A DNA stretch of 64,000 nucleotides from an uncultured Dehalococcoidia bacterium (lineage in GTDB: Bacteria; Chloroflexota; Dehalococcoidia; Lucifugimonadales; UBA3495): the NCBI GenBank assembly GCA_958295765.1, contig CATQHB010000002.1, forward strand, positions 586,424-650,423, read 5' to 3'. Below the pieces are notes generated by a model that searched no databases, was not told the DNA's origin, and saw only the letters and a list, made by a program, of their open reading frames with translations. Position 1 is the first letter of the stretch. Every line of letters begins with the position of its first letter. Made by a program: the position numbers and the translations under genes. Positions 1-8,614 of this stretch are shown piece after piece.

Positions 1-265
1 CGTGGCGGACATCGTGGGACGCGGCAATCTCCCCATGGGTGGTTAAGGCCCCGATGCGGATGGCGTCGCCGTGGACGCTGATGCTCTTGAGGTCGCCAAG
101 CCCGCCGATGTCGATGAGGGTGGACGGGCGGGCCAGCCGCAGGCGCATCAGGGGCAGCAGGCTGTGGCCCCCGGCCAGCAGCCGGGCGTCGTCGTGAGAA
201 ATGAGCAGGGCAATGGCCTCGGCCACCGAACCGGCCTTGTGATAGTCAAACTCCGGCGTGTACAT
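1..265 (-). CDS. Molybdenum hydroxylase FAD-binding subunit (CoxM/CutM family), N-terminal part only
   Basis: The visible 88 residues match the start of the FAD-binding medium subunit of xanthine dehydrogenase/CO dehydrogenase-type enzymes, which passes electrons from the iron-sulfur subunit to the acceptor. The protein opens MYTPEFDYHKAGSVAEAIAL, followed by the FAD-contacting stretch LLAGGHSLLPLMRLRLARP and IDIGGL. The ATG at 263-265 has a strong ribosome site (GGGAGGAG) five bases upstream. It lies 14 bases after the large-subunit gene and ends the operon order S-L-M. The rest of the gene lies beyond the left edge. Confidence 0.9.
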   Translation of the reverse strand, partial: MYTPEFDYHKAGSVAEAIALLISHDDARLLAGGHSLLPLMRLRLARPSTLIDIGGLGDLKSISVHGDAIRIGALTTHGEIAASHDVRH

Positions 266-279
266 AACCGCTCCTCCCT

Positions 280-2661
280 CTAGCCTTGCTGCTGGTCTTG
301 TTGCTGGTCTTGTTGGTGGTCTTGTTGGTGGATCGCCCGCCAGACCCGTTCCGGGGTCAGGGGCATTTCCAGTTTGGTTACGCCCAGGGGTCGCAGGGCG
401 TCAATTACGGCGTTGTAGATGGTAACGGTTGAGGCGATGGTGCCGGTTTCCCCGATGCCCTTGACCCCCAGGGGGTTGTGGGGCGAGGGGGTTTCCGTCG
501 CCAGCGTCTCAATGTCCGGCACCAGGTGGGCCCGGGGCAGGGCGTAGTCCAGCATCGTGCCGGTGAGGAGTTGGCCGCTGTCGTCATAGACCGCGCCCTC
601 CCACAGGGCCTGGCCGGCCCCCTGCACCACGCCGCCGTGAACCTGTCCCTCCACAATCATCGGGTTAATCTGCGGCCCGCAATCGTCCACCGCCACGTAG
701 CGTTCCAGGACGATGTGTCCGTTGTCCGGGTCAACGCTGACCACCGCGACGTGGGCGCCAAAGGGATAGGAGAAGTTGGGCGGGTCATAGAAGGCGGTGG
801 CCTCCAGCCCCGGCTCCATTCCCGCCGGCATATTCCAGGCTACGTTAGCCATCAGCGCAATGTCCTGGATGGTCTTGCCCTGGTCGGGGGCGCCCCGGAC
901 AAAGAAGTTGCCGTCGGCGTACTCAATATCCGCCTCGGCGGCCTCCAGCAGGTGGGCGGCCAGGGTAACGGCCTTGTCCTTGATTTTGCGGGCGCTCAGG
1001 GCCACCGCGCCGCCGCCGACCACCGTGGTGCGGCTGCCGTAGGTGCCCCAGCCCATCGGCGTGTTGTCGGTGTCGCCGTGAATCAACTCTACGTCATCCA
1101 CCGGCACCCCCAACTCGCTGGCGACAATCTGGGCAAAGGTGGTTTCCTCACCCTGGCCATGGGGCGAGGTGCCGACATAGACGTTGACCTTGCCGGTGGC
1201 GTAGAAACGCACCGTGGCGCTTTCCCACAGGCCGCCGCCAAAGCCCACCGCGCCGGCCACCTGAGAGGGGCCGAGGCCGCAGATTTCCGAGTAGCAACTG
1301 ACCCCGATGCCGGTATAGTGGCCGTGTTCCCGCTGGTGGGCCTGTTCGTGGCGCAAATGCCCGTAGTTGACGTGCTCCAGGGCCATGTCCAGCGCCCGCT
1401 GGTAGTCGCCGCTGTCGTAGGTCAGGCCAATGGCAACGTCGTGGCCGTCGTCAAACTTGGGAATCAGGTTGAGGCGGCGCACTTCCACCGGGTCCAGGTT
1501 CAGCTCGGCGGCCAGCAGGTCCACCAACCGCTCCAGCAGGAAAGTAGCCTCAGGCCGGCCGGCGCCCCGGTAGGCTTCCACCGGGGTGGTGTTGGTAAAG
1601 CAGCCGTAAATGTCGGCCTTGATGTTGGGGATGTCATAGGGGCCGGAATACATCAGCCCGTGCAGGATGGTGGGGATGCCCGGCGCGGCGGTGGACAGGT
1701 AGGCGCCCATGCCGGCGTACACTACGCTGCGGACGCCGGTAATCCGGCCCTCCCGGGTGGCGGCCATTTCCACGTATTCCACGTGATCCCGGCCATGGGT
1801 GGTGGCTACGAAGTTCTCCGAGCGGGTTTCGGTCCACTTCACCGGCCGGCCCAACTTCATGGCGCAGAAGGCGGCAATCATTTCCCAGGGATAGACCGCG
1901 ATCTTGCTGCCGAACCCGCCGCCCACCTCCGGGGCGATGACCCGAATCTTATGCTCCGGCACCCCGGTTACCAGGCAGGTAACGAACCGGGCGATATGGG
2001 GATTCTGCGAGGTGTTCCAGATGGTCAGTTCGCCCATCGAGGATAGGTAGCTGGCGATGGCCGAGCGGGGTTCCATAGCGTTGGGAATCAGCTTTTGCTG
2101 GATGATGGTATCCCGTACCACTACCTCGGCGCGGTCAAAGGCGGCGTCGGTGTCTCCCCCGGCGGCGACCCAGTGAAAAGCCTGGTTGCCGGGGGCGTCC
2201 TCGTGCAGTTGGGGCGCGCCCTCCTGCAACGCAGCCTCCGGGTTGACCACCGCCGGCAGCGGGGCGTAGTCCACGCTGATTAGCTCCAGAGCGTCTTCGG
2301 CCTGATAGCGGTTTTCGGCCACCACCACGGCCACCGCGTCCCCCACGTAGCGCACCACGTCCTTGGCAATCGCCGGGTAGGCCACCGCCTTAACGTCCGA
2401 GTCGGGGATGACCCAGGCGCAGGGTATGGGGTTCAGGACGCCCTCGGTGTCGGCGCCGGTATAGACGGCCAGCACGCCGGGGGCCTGGGCCGCGGCGGCG
2501 GTGTCGATGCTGGTGATGCGGGCGTGGCCGTGAGGACTGCGCAGGATGGCGGCGTGAACCAGCCCGGTCAGCTTGATGTCATCGGTATAAGCGGCCTGGC
2601 CGGTAATCAGCCGGGGGTCTTCCCGGCGGCGAATACCGGAACCAAACAGTCGGGTAGTCAT
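280..2661 (-). CDS. Molybdenum hydroxylase large subunit (CoxL-like aldehyde/xanthine dehydrogenase family)
   Basis: This 793-residue molybdopterin-cytosine-dinucleotide-binding subunit carries the active site of a three-subunit hydroxylase. The active-site loop at residues 363-369 reads AYRGAGR. Form I CO dehydrogenases have AYRCSFR with the copper-binding cysteine, so CO oxidation is unlikely and an aldehyde, purine or aromatic substrate is more probable. The catalytic glutamate is present in GVKGIGE (E737). The Mo-pterin motif EVGGGFGSK lies near residue 245. The C-terminus is a Gln/Asp-rich tail from a short tandem DNA repeat at 291-330. The ribosome site GGGAGG overlaps the last codons of the small-subunit gene, and only 4 bases separate the two genes. 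The substrate cannot be read from sequence. Confidence 0.95.
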   Translation of the reverse strand: MTTRLFGSGIRRREDPRLITGQAAYTDDIKLTGLVHAAILRSPHGHARITSIDTAAAAQAPGVLAVYTGADTEGVLNPIPCAWVIPDSDVKAVAYPAIAKDVVRYVGDAVAVVVAENRYQAEDALELISVDYAPLPAVVNPEAALQEGAPQLHEDAPGNQAFHWVAAGGDTDAAFDRAEVVVRDTIIQQKLIPNAMEPRSAIASYLSSMGELTIWNTSQNPHIARFVTCLVTGVPEHKIRVIAPEVGGGFGSKIAVYPWEMIAAFCAMKLGRPVKWTETRSENFVATTHGRDHVEYVEMAATREGRITGVRSVVYAGMGAYLSTAAPGIPTILHGLMYSGPYDIPNIKADIYGCFTNTTPVEAYRGAGRPEATFLLERLVDLLAAELNLDPVEVRRLNLIPKFDDGHDVAIGLTYDSGDYQRALDMALEHVNYGHLRHEQAHQREHGHYTGIGVSCYSEICGLGPSQVAGAVGFGGGLWESATVRFYATGKVNVYVGTSPHGQGEETTFAQIVASELGVPVDDVELIHGDTDNTPMGWGTYGSRTTVVGGGAVALSARKIKDKAVTLAAHLLEAAEADIEYADGNFFVRGAPDQGKTIQDIALMANVAWNMPAGMEPGLEATAFYDPPNFSYPFGAHVAVVSVDPDNGHIVLERYVAVDDCGPQINPMIVEGQVHGGVVQGAGQALWEGAVYDDSGQLLTGTMLDYALPRAHLVPDIETLATETPSPHNPLGVKGIGETGTIASTVTIYNAVIDALRPLGVTKLEMPLTPERVWRAIHQQDHQQDQQQDQQQG

Positions 2662-2665
2662 AGTT

Positions 2666-3187
2666 TTAACCTCCCGTAGCTTCCGTAGCTTCCGTAGTTG
2701 CCGTAGTTGACGCCGGCGCCGCTGCCATAGTTTCGGCGGCGGCCAGGGTTGCCTTCACAATGTTATGGTAGCCGGTGCAGCGGCAGATATTCCCCTCCAG
2801 GCCGGCCCTTACTTCGTCGGCGCTGGGGTGGGGGTTGCGCTGCAAGAGTTCGGTAACCGTCATAATCATTCCGGCGGTGCAGTAGCCGCACTGGAGGCCG
2901 TGATTGTCCCAGAAGGCTTCCTGAACCGGGTGGAGATTGCCGTTCTGGGCCAGCCCTTCGATGGTGGTAACTGCCATCCCGTCGGCCTGGACGGCCAGGC
3001 AGGTGCAGGACTTGACCGTGGCGCCGTCCAGCCGCACCACGCAGGCGCCGCACTGGCTGGTATCGCAGCCAATCTTGGTGCCGGTCAGCCCCAACTCCTC
3101 CCGCAGAAAATGCACCAGCAGCGTGCGCGGTTCAACTTCCGACTCGCAGACCTTGCCATTGACCGTTACTTTTATCGGAACCTTCAC
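2666..3187 (-). CDS. Molybdenum hydroxylase [2Fe-2S] small subunit (CoxS-like)
   Basis: The 173-residue protein has an N-terminal plant-type ferredoxin domain (C41, C46, C49, C61) and a C-terminal four-helix [2Fe-2S] domain (C100, C103, C135, C137, with GYC and [11 protein letters not shown]). It carries electrons from the Mo site to FAD. The start is placed at GTG 3185-3187 because GGGAGG sits six bases upstream and the protein then begins [12 protein letters not shown] as family members do. A frame extending further upstream would add 36 unrelated residues. The Ala/Thr-rich tail [13 protein letters not shown] derives from a short tandem repeat around 2670-2700. It is the first gene of the S-L-M operon. 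Confidence 0.93.
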   Translation of the reverse strand: MKVPIKVTVNGKVCESEVEPRTLLVHFLREELGLTGTKIGCDTSQCGACVVRLDGATVKSCTCLAVQADGMAVTTIEGLAQNGNLHPVQEAFWDNHGLQCGYCTAGMIMTVTELLQRNPHPSADEVRAGLEGNICRCTGYHNIVKATLAAAETMAAAPASTTATTEATEATGG

Positions 3188-3310
3188 TTCACGCCTCCCG
3201 TCCGTGAGATTTTGGGTTGCCCCCGGGGAACCGGACAACAGAAAAGGGAACCGGGTTATGCCGGGCAGTATATATGGGGGTGATAAGGTAGTCAACGGGA
3301 TGATTGCGTT

Positions 3311-3522
3311 GGTATTCTCAACACGCGTCGGTGTTCCTTACCCGGCTCTGGTGCATGGTAGGGCGGGTTTATAACCCGCCCTGGTTCCGGGGCAAGGATA
3401 GGTCGGATACTCTGTCTCCGTTACCCAAACGATTCTGCCGTTGTCGCCAGGGCGGGTTACAAACCCGCCCCTACCGGCCGCTGGAGTATTCCGTCAGAAC
3501 ACCAACGCCTGTTGAGAATACC
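3311..3522. mobile_element. Family A MITE, intact copy with 8-bp target duplication
   Basis: This non-coding element of 212 bp has terminal inverted repeats of about 26 bp (left starts GGTATTCTCAACACG, right ends TGTTGAGAATACC). It contains two internal palindromes of the GGGCGGGTTTATAACCCGCCC type. It is flanked by a perfect 8-bp direct repeat ATTGCGTT at 3303-3310 and 3523-3530, direct evidence of transposition. The ends match those of the IS1-like remnant at 17718. Confidence 0.9.
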
Positions 3523-3539
3523 ATTGCGTTCCCGTAACT

Positions 3540-3690
3540 CCCGGCTCTCACCGTCATTCCGGCCTACGCTGAAACGACGGGTTTATGCTGCGATTGCCTT
3601 GTAGGAGGTAGGGCAGTTGTAAAGTCTGCTCATCCTGAGCCGGTCGAAGGATGAACGGATGGTTCGACAAGCTCACCATGAGCGGCTACG
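3540..3690. repeat. Family B remnant followed by a family C repeat
   Basis: The stretch 3540-3600 holds a decayed family B end (CGTCATTCCGG, then GGTTTATGCTGCGATTGCC). The family C pair at 3627-3685 is TCCTGAGCCGGTCGAAGGA followed by GGTTCGACAAGCTCACCATG. With the MITE at 3311 these fill the gap between the molybdenum hydroxylase operon and the MFS gene. No coding sequence was seen in the gap. Confidence 0.8.
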
Positions 3691-3823
3691 GGACACCATA
3701 AGTGGTTACCGGCTCACTATAAGCGGTTATACCTTGTGATGAATCAATAACTGAAAGCCCCTGATCCCCTACGCCCCACCGCCCCATTGCCATACCCCCT
3801 TTCCGGTGGCACAATGTAGCCCT

Positions 3824-5137
3824 ATGAGCGCCCACGCCTTGCTCCTTGCCGGACTTAACCGGTTCCTGCCCTCGTCGATGCGCTACGGCCAGTTTCGTTA
3901 CTACTGGCTGGCCCTGCTGACCGGGGTAACCGGGCATCAGATGTTGTTCCAGTTCACCCTGGGCTGGCTGATGTTTGACCTGACCGGCGATGGCCGTTAT
4001 ATGGCCTATTTCGGGGTGGCGGTGGCCCTGCCGGCCCTGGCCCTCAACCTGCTGGGCGGCGTCCTGGCCGACCGCCTGGAACCCAAGGTGCTGGTGGCCG
4101 GCGCTCAGAGTATGTCGGCCACGGTGGTGGCCCTGCTGGCCGTGCTGGTGCTGCTGGACCGGGTGGAACCCTGGCACATACTGTTGACCGCCTGCATCGC
4201 CGGCGTGGCCCAAGCCTTTGACCAGCCCAGCCGGGCCAGCATCTTTCCCCGCCTGGTGGACCGGAATCACATCGTCAACGCCGTGGCCATGGAATCCGTC
4301 GTCTGGAACGGGGTGCGCATCCTGGCCCCGGCCCTGGCCGGGCTGGTCATTGAACGGCTGAGCATCGAGGCCTCTATATTCATCAGCGCCGCCTCCTTTT
4401 ACGTCCTGGCCGTGGTGATGTCCTTGCTCAAGTTGCGGCCCCGTGCCCCGGCTACCGGCCAGGTGCTGCGGCAAATCGGCGACAGCTTCCGCTACGTGAA
4501 GAGCAATCCCCTGTTCCTGTATATAATGCTGCTCACCTTTTGCAACAGCCTGTTCGGTATGACCTACATCCTGTTGATGCCGATGCTGGCCGAGGAATCG
4601 CTGAAAGTGGGCGCGGAACGGGTCGGCTGGCTGCTGGGCGCGTCCGGCGTGGGCGCTATCATCGGCAACTGGATTATCGGCAGCCTCAAGCGGGACAGCC
4701 GGCGGGGACAGATAATCCTGGGCGGGGCGATGCTGTTCGGCGTGTGCCTGATTCTCTTTGCCCTGGCCGCCTGGCAGTCCCTTTACTGGGTCTCAATGGT
4801 CATTCTATTCGTAGCGGGCATCAACTTCTCCCTGTACCTGGTGGGGGGATTGAGTACGCTGCAAGAGTTGGTGCCTGACGGCATACGGGGCCGGGTGATG
4901 GGGCTGTACGGCGCCACCTGGAGCCTGGGGCCTTTGGGATTGGCGCAGGCCGGCCCCGTGGCCGAATACCTGGGCGCGCCGGTGGCGGTGGCCCTCGGCG
5001 CGGTGGTTATATTCGTGATGGCCCTGCTGATTTACCTGTTCCGGCCCGATGTCCGCAACTTCCGGGGCCGCCAGCCGGAAAGTACCCCGGCCAGCCAGCC
5101 GGAAACCTTGACTCCCGCAGTCCCGGGGCGAGGGTAG
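3824..5137 (+). CDS. MFS transporter (MFS_3, EntS-like exporter group)
   Basis: A 437-residue major facilitator with about 12 hydrophobic helices. The N-terminus (LPSSMRYGQFRYYWLALLTG) is typical of the MFS_3 group that includes the enterobactin exporter EntS. The loop LADRLEPK between helices 2 and 3 is the MFS signature region, and DGIRGRVMGLYG is the matching loop in the second half. The substrate is unknown and efflux is likely. The start is placed at ATG 3824. A GTG six codons upstream is possible. No clear ribosome site is visible, and a CACAAT box just before the ATG could mean a leaderless transcript. The C-terminus is a short polar tail. Confidence 0.85.
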   Translation: MSAHALLLAGLNRFLPSSMRYGQFRYYWLALLTGVTGHQMLFQFTLGWLMFDLTGDGRYMAYFGVAVALPALALNLLGGVLADRLEPKVLVAGAQSMSATVVALLAVLVLLDRVEPWHILLTACIAGVAQAFDQPSRASIFPRLVDRNHIVNAVAMESVVWNGVRILAPALAGLVIERLSIEASIFISAASFYVLAVVMSLLKLRPRAPATGQVLRQIGDSFRYVKSNPLFLYIMLLTFCNSLFGMTYILLMPMLAEESLKVGAERVGWLLGASGVGAIIGNWIIGSLKRDSRRGQIILGGAMLFGVCLILFALAAWQSLYWVSMVILFVAGINFSLYLVGGLSTLQELVPDGIRGRVMGLYGATWSLGPLGLAQAGPVAEYLGAPVAVALGAVVIFVMALLIYLFRPDVRNFRGRQPESTPASQPETLTPAVPGRG

Positions 5138-5319
5138 ATAATTACGTTCTTACTTACCAAGTAGAGGGACGGGGTGGGGGATGGGGAAAGGCCGGTGTTC
5201 AATGCCGATAGATGTTACGCAGTTGGCTATGGGATATTGAAAACCCGGCGGCATTGAAAGTTCTATGTCATAAATTCCCAGGTCATTCCGAAAAGTTTCG
5301 TGTCATTACAGAAGGTTCT

Positions 5320-5435
5320 CTGTCATTCCGAGCGGAGCGAGGAATCTAAACTCCGGCATAAGCGAAATTTCTGCCGGAACCGGAAGTTGGCAGGGGCTTG
5401 GCATTTTAGATTCCTCCCTGCGGTCGGAATGACAG
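5320..5435. repeat. Inverted repeat, TGTCATTCCGAGCGGAGCGA type
   Basis: Arms CTGTCATTCCGAGCGGAG plus GAGGAATCTAAA (5320-5350) pair with TTTAGATTCCTCCCTGCGG plus TCGGAATGACAG (5406-5435). This resembles palindromic intergenic repeats found dispersed in many bacterial genomes. A related half copy lies at 23934-23966. No gene is seen between 5138 and 5557. Confidence 0.75.
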
Positions 5436-5520
5436 ACTATCGGTCGGGATACAGAATAAGCGGTCGGGATACAGAATAAGCGGTCGGGATACAGAATAAG
5501 CGGTCGGAATGACCGGCCAA
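5421..5520. repeat. 20-bp tandem repeat, five units
   Basis: Three perfect copies of CGGTCGGGATACAGAATAAG (5441-5500) are flanked by one diverged unit on each side (5421-5440 and 5501-5520). The array ends about 38 bases before the msrB start and overlaps the right arm of the inverted repeat at 5320-5435. It probably arose by slippage from that arm. Confidence 0.9.
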
Positions 5521-5557
5521 CGGCGTAACGCATAACCGATTTGACCGGAGGTGAAAC

Positions 5558-5926
5558 TTGAGTAATCAGGACTATAACCCGCTGTCGCCGGAGGAGCGGT
5601 ACGTAATCGAGTTGAAGGGCACCGAGCGGCCCTTTACCGGGGAGTATGATGACTTTTACGAGGAGGGCGTCTATCTCTGCCGCCGCTGCAATGCCGAGCT
5701 TTACCGTTCGGCGGACAAGTTTGACGCCCACTGCGGTTGGCCGGCCTTTGACCGGGAAATACCCGAGGCGGTGAACCAACTGCCGGACCCGGACGGAATG
5801 AGGACGGAAGTAGAATGTTCCAACTGCGGGGGACACCTGGGCCACGTCTTCTTCGGCGAAGGCTTCACCCCCACCAACGCCCGCCATTGTATAAACTCCC
5901 TGTCAATGCGGTTTATGCCGGAGTAG
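5558..5926 (+). CDS. msrB: Peptide-methionine (R)-S-oxide reductase MsrB
   Basis: This 122-residue cytoplasmic repair enzyme reduces methionine-R-sulfoxide in proteins using thioredoxin. Zinc-binding CxxC pairs are C41/C44 and C87/C90. The catalytic cysteine is C111 in RHCINSLSM, and C59 in DAHCGWPAF is the probable resolving cysteine. The length is that of a single-domain MsrB. The start is a TTG directly after an ideal GGAGGTG ribosome site, and no nearer ATG fits. It stands alone between repeats, with no msrA next to it. Confidence 0.95.
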   Translation: MSNQDYNPLSPEERYVIELKGTERPFTGEYDDFYEEGVYLCRRCNAELYRSADKFDAHCGWPAFDREIPEAVNQLPDPDGMRTEVECSNCGGHLGHVFFGEGFTPTNARHCINSLSMRFMPE

Positions 5927-6008
5927 CAGCCCGGTGGCCGGATAGTTGTCGGAGGATAACTGACGGGTGCGCCTGAGTGGGTGCAAAGTCTGCGACGATA
6001 ACAAAATC

Positions 6009-6067
6009 CGCTCATCCTGAGCTTGTCGAAGGATAACGGGATGGTTCGACAGGCTCACCATGAGCGG
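6009..6067. repeat. Family C repeat
   Basis: The TCCTGAGCTTGTCGAAGGA / GGTTCGACAGGCTCACCATG pair forms an imperfect palindrome in the gap between msrB and the next transporter gene. The rest of 5927-6171 holds nothing recognisable. Confidence 0.85.
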
Positions 6068-6171
6068 GGCATTTGCTCCGGCAGCGAGAACTGAAATACC
6101 CCGGAGCCGGGGCGCGGCGGGATTGCTCTTTGCGCCGATAAGGTGCATACTGGCCCCTATTCCGCCGGTTG

Positions 6172-7569
6172 ATGGTGTTGATGAACGTTAGGCGCACAGG
6201 CACCGAGCGCAAGCCCGTTTTCTATGGGTGGTATATCGTTGCCACCTGCATTTTTGTGGCCTTCGTTACCAACGGGGCGCGCAACAGCTTCGGCATTTTT
6301 GTCCTGCCGATGAGCGAGGACTTTGGGTGGAGCCGGGGCACCATTTCCTTTGCGGCGGCCCTGGGTTTCCTGATGAACGGCCTGACTCAGCCTTTTATGG
6401 GCAAGCTGCTGGACCGGTTCGGGGGGCGCAAGGTTATTATTTCCAGCCTGGCCTTGTTCGGATTGGCGACGGTAGTCCTGAGCCTCACCTTTCACCTGCT
6501 GTTCCTGATTTTCATCTTCGGCTTCGTCTCCTCGGTGGCCTTGAGTGGGATGTCGCTGAACAATACCGGCGCCCTGCTGTCCCGCTGGTTCCGGCGGCGG
6601 CGGGCCACCGTGGTAGGGCTGAACGCCTCCGGCCTGTCCCTGGGCGGGCTGCTGCTGGTGCCTTTCGGGGCCTACCTGCTGGACGCTACCGAGACGTTGC
6701 ACATCCCCCTGTCCTTTTTCGGCCTGGACTTGCCGGCCCTGAACAACTGGCGCCTTACCTGGATTGTCTTCGGGCTGATGATTCTGGTCCTGTCGGCGCC
6801 GCTGGCTTTCCTGTTCCTGCGGGATGACCCCAAGGACCTGGCGTTGAACCCGGACGGCGACGAAACCCCGCCGGGGATGGCGGCGGGCGCAGGCGCCAGA
6901 CGCATCGGCGGGGTATTGGATACCGACCGCTGGGCCGACTCTTTACGCTCGCTGCCCTTCTGGCAGATGACTATTGCTTACTTTGCCTGCGGCTACACCA
7001 CCGCCGTCCTGTCGGTTCACTTCGTACCTTTTGCCGCCTCCCTGGACATCGGCGCGCAGGTGGCCGCCTTGATTTTCGCCCTGATGATGGGGTTGAACGT
7101 GGTGGGCAGCATCGGGGCCGGCATCCTGTCGGACAAGTTCAGCCGCAAGAATATGCTGGCCGTGGTTTATTTCGTGCGGGGCACCGCCTATATGCTGATG
7201 CTGGTGGGCGTAGAGGTGTTCGGCCTGGGGACGCCGGCCCTGCTGATCTTCGCTATGGTCGCCGGAATCTCCTGGATTGCCACCGCCCCGTTGACCACCG
7301 CGCTGATTGCCGACGTGTACGGGGTGCGCGCGTTAGGCACCATTTCCGGCGTAGCCTTTCTGGTCCACGCGGTCGGCAGCGGCATCAGCATCTGGCTGGC
7401 CGGGTTCCTCTTTGACTTGACCGGCTCTTACACCATTCCCTTCGGCATCGCCGGGCTGATGCTGTTCCCGGCGGCCCTGTTCGCCTTTTCCATCAAGGAG
7501 CGCAAGTATTCCTCCCGCTACCAGACCCCGGAGGCTACGGCGGCGCCGGTGCCGGTAGCCGGCGACTGA
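6172..7569 (+). CDS. MFS transporter (oxalate/formate antiporter- or monocarboxylate-like)
   Basis: A major facilitator of about 465 residues and 12 predicted helices. The N-terminus KPVFYGWYIVATCIFVAF, and the GKLLDRFGGRKV signature between helices 2 and 3, place it in the large OFA/MCT-like group that moves small organic acids. A mid-protein hydrophilic loop (about residues 220-250, DETPPGMAAGAGARR) separates the two halves. Several start codons cluster at 6169-6183 and none has a clear ribosome site. ATG 6172 is used, and ATG 6181 is equally likely. The substrate is not determinable. Confidence 0.85.
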   Translation: MVLMNVRRTGTERKPVFYGWYIVATCIFVAFVTNGARNSFGIFVLPMSEDFGWSRGTISFAAALGFLMNGLTQPFMGKLLDRFGGRKVIISSLALFGLATVVLSLTFHLLFLIFIFGFVSSVALSGMSLNNTGALLSRWFRRRRATVVGLNASGLSLGGLLLVPFGAYLLDATETLHIPLSFFGLDLPALNNWRLTWIVFGLMILVLSAPLAFLFLRDDPKDLALNPDGDETPPGMAAGAGARRIGGVLDTDRWADSLRSLPFWQMTIAYFACGYTTAVLSVHFVPFAASLDIGAQVAALIFALMMGLNVVGSIGAGILSDKFSRKNMLAVVYFVRGTAYMLMLVGVEVFGLGTPALLIFAMVAGISWIATAPLTTALIADVYGVRALGTISGVAFLVHAVGSGISIWLAGFLFDLTGSYTIPFGIAGLMLFPAALFAFSIKERKYSSRYQTPEATAAPVPVAGD

Positions 7570-7635
7570 TGGCGGGGCCGACTTAACGGCATAGCATAAC
7601 GGACGTTGTTGGCCTAATGGGCCGGGCGGGGCTGA

Positions 7636-7851
7636 ATGTTTGTTTTAGCATCCCTGCTGCTGTCGGCGGCGGGACACCACGATGACCTACCGGATCCGGA
7701 GTTTATGGAGTGGCTCAAGGTTCAGTTGGACCACCTGATAACGCTGGAGCCGTGGGTTATTGTGGCCGTAGTGGGGGCGCTGGTGCTGGCAATACCGGCG
7801 GCCTTAATCGGGTTTTACTTGTATCAGGAACGGCGGGCGTCCTCTTCCTGA
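7636..7851 (+). CDS. Small single-pass membrane protein, hypothetical
   Basis: This 71-residue protein has a hydrophobic N-terminal stretch (MFVLASLLLSAAG), an acidic linker (HHDDLPDPEFMEW) and one strong C-terminal membrane helix (VIVAVVGALVLAIPAALIGF) followed by a basic end. I do not recognise the family. It lies 66 bases after the MFS gene on the same strand and may be co-transcribed. The ribosome site is weak. Confidence 0.5.
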   Translation: MFVLASLLLSAAGHHDDLPDPEFMEWLKVQLDHLITLEPWVIVAVVGALVLAIPAALIGFYLYQERRASSS

Positions 7852-7923
7852 CCGGCGCCCCGGCAACGGCAACCGTAACCGCAAGGGATACCTCCTCATC
7901 CCCGGACAATCGCAGCAGCATAA

Positions 7924-8062
7924 AACCGTCATTCCCGCTTTAACCCGTCGTTCCGGCGAAAGCCGGAATCCAGAACCCTCGGTAGCCGGCCCGCTCTTTC
8001 CCCGGGGATTTCCTGGATTCCGGCTTTCGCCGGAACGACGGGTTAAAGCGGGAATGACGGTT
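7924..8062. repeat. Family B palindromic element with extended 47-bp arms
   Basis: This near-perfect inverted repeat has outer arms of the CGTCATTCCCGCTTTAACCC type and inner arms CGTTCCGGCGAAAGCCGGAA, around a centre with CCTCGGTAGCCGG. The two arms match over about 47 bases, the longest of any family B copy here, which suggests recent origin or correction of one arm by the other. Confidence 0.9.
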
Positions 8063-8089
8063 GCTTGCAAATGTTGGGGACAGCGTCAC

Positions 8090-8126
8090 AAAAAACCGGG
8101 ACGGGGTTCAACCCCGTCCCGGTTTC
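8090..8126 (-). terminator. Rho-independent terminator
   Basis: Read on the minus strand, a perfect 15-bp stem (AACCGGGACGGGGTT) is followed by six T. It lies about 30 bases downstream of the small gene ending at 8155 and is its probable terminator. Confidence 0.85.
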
Positions 8127-8154
8127 CGGTATCTGGGAAAGTCCGGCGTTGCGC

Positions 8155-8340
8155 CTAGCCGGGATTGTGCTTTTCCACCAGGGGACTCACCCGGCCATCC
8201 ACGTTGCCGATGGGCTGGCCGGCATCCACCCGGGCTACCGCCAGATGGGCGTCCCGCTGAATTTCCTCCCAATCCGGTTCCAGTTCGTACTCGTCCCGCA
8301 ATTCGTCGAACAAATCGGTTAACGATTTTTGGTCAAACAT
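8155..8340 (-). CDS. Small acidic protein, hypothetical
   Basis: A 61-residue protein beginning MFDQKSLTDLFDELRDEYEL and ending VSPLVEKHNPG. The first half is a charged, probably helical segment. A sigma-70-type promoter lies upstream and a strong terminator downstream, so this is a complete single-gene unit. The frame is open further upstream, but that part overlaps the promoter. I recognise no family. The size and acidity would suit an antitoxin-like protein, but no toxin partner is seen. Confidence 0.6.
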   Translation of the reverse strand: MFDQKSLTDLFDELRDEYELEPDWEEIQRDAHLAVARVDAGQPIGNVDGRVSPLVEKHNPG

Positions 8341-8389
8341 AACGCTTTTTCTTGATACCTCCTCCCTTGTATCTCGCCGAAGCGTTCCT

Positions 8390-8418
8390 AGTCTATCCAA
8401 TTTTGCCAAGACTGGCAA
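8390..8418 (-). promoter_or_regulatory. Sigma-70-type promoter for the small gene at 8155-8340
   Basis: On the minus strand, TTGCCA (8413-8418), a 17-base spacer and TAGACT (8390-8395). The predicted transcript would begin near 8383, leaving a leader of about 40 bases before the ATG. Confidence 0.5.
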
Positions 8419-8581
8419 GACTTGACGGGTAGGGGATTTTGTTTGCCCTAAAGATACAGAGCGCGCCGGGGTTGTGCCGGGAATCAAAATCTCCCGGCAT
8501 CGCTGCGTTACTCGGTGTCTCCGGGGTGAAAAAATGCCCTTGACGGATTGGATGACCCTTCTTTAGCGTAAGGATGGTCAG

Positions 8582-8614
8582 GACCGACCCGACGCTTTTG
8601 GGTCGGTCTTTCTT
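8582..8614 (+). terminator. Rho-independent terminator with no assigned gene
   Basis: Stem GACCGACCC / GGGTCGGTC with an 8-9 base loop, followed by TTTCTT, reading on the plus strand. No plus-strand gene ends nearby (the last one ends at 7851). It may end a short untranslated RNA from within 8400-8580, or insulate the packaging module that follows. Confidence 0.7.

Noticed and set aside
478-2046. Long plus-strand open frame opposite the CoxL gene
   Set aside because: It is a shadow of a high-GC gene: biased composition, no motifs and no ribosome site, while the minus strand encodes a complete known family. Similar shadows lie opposite the portal, SBP, GMC, NirA, G6PDH and alcohol dehydrogenase genes.
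5421-5520. Short tandem array as a possible CRISPR
   Set aside because: The 20-base units are directly adjacent with no unique spacers and no cas genes are present.
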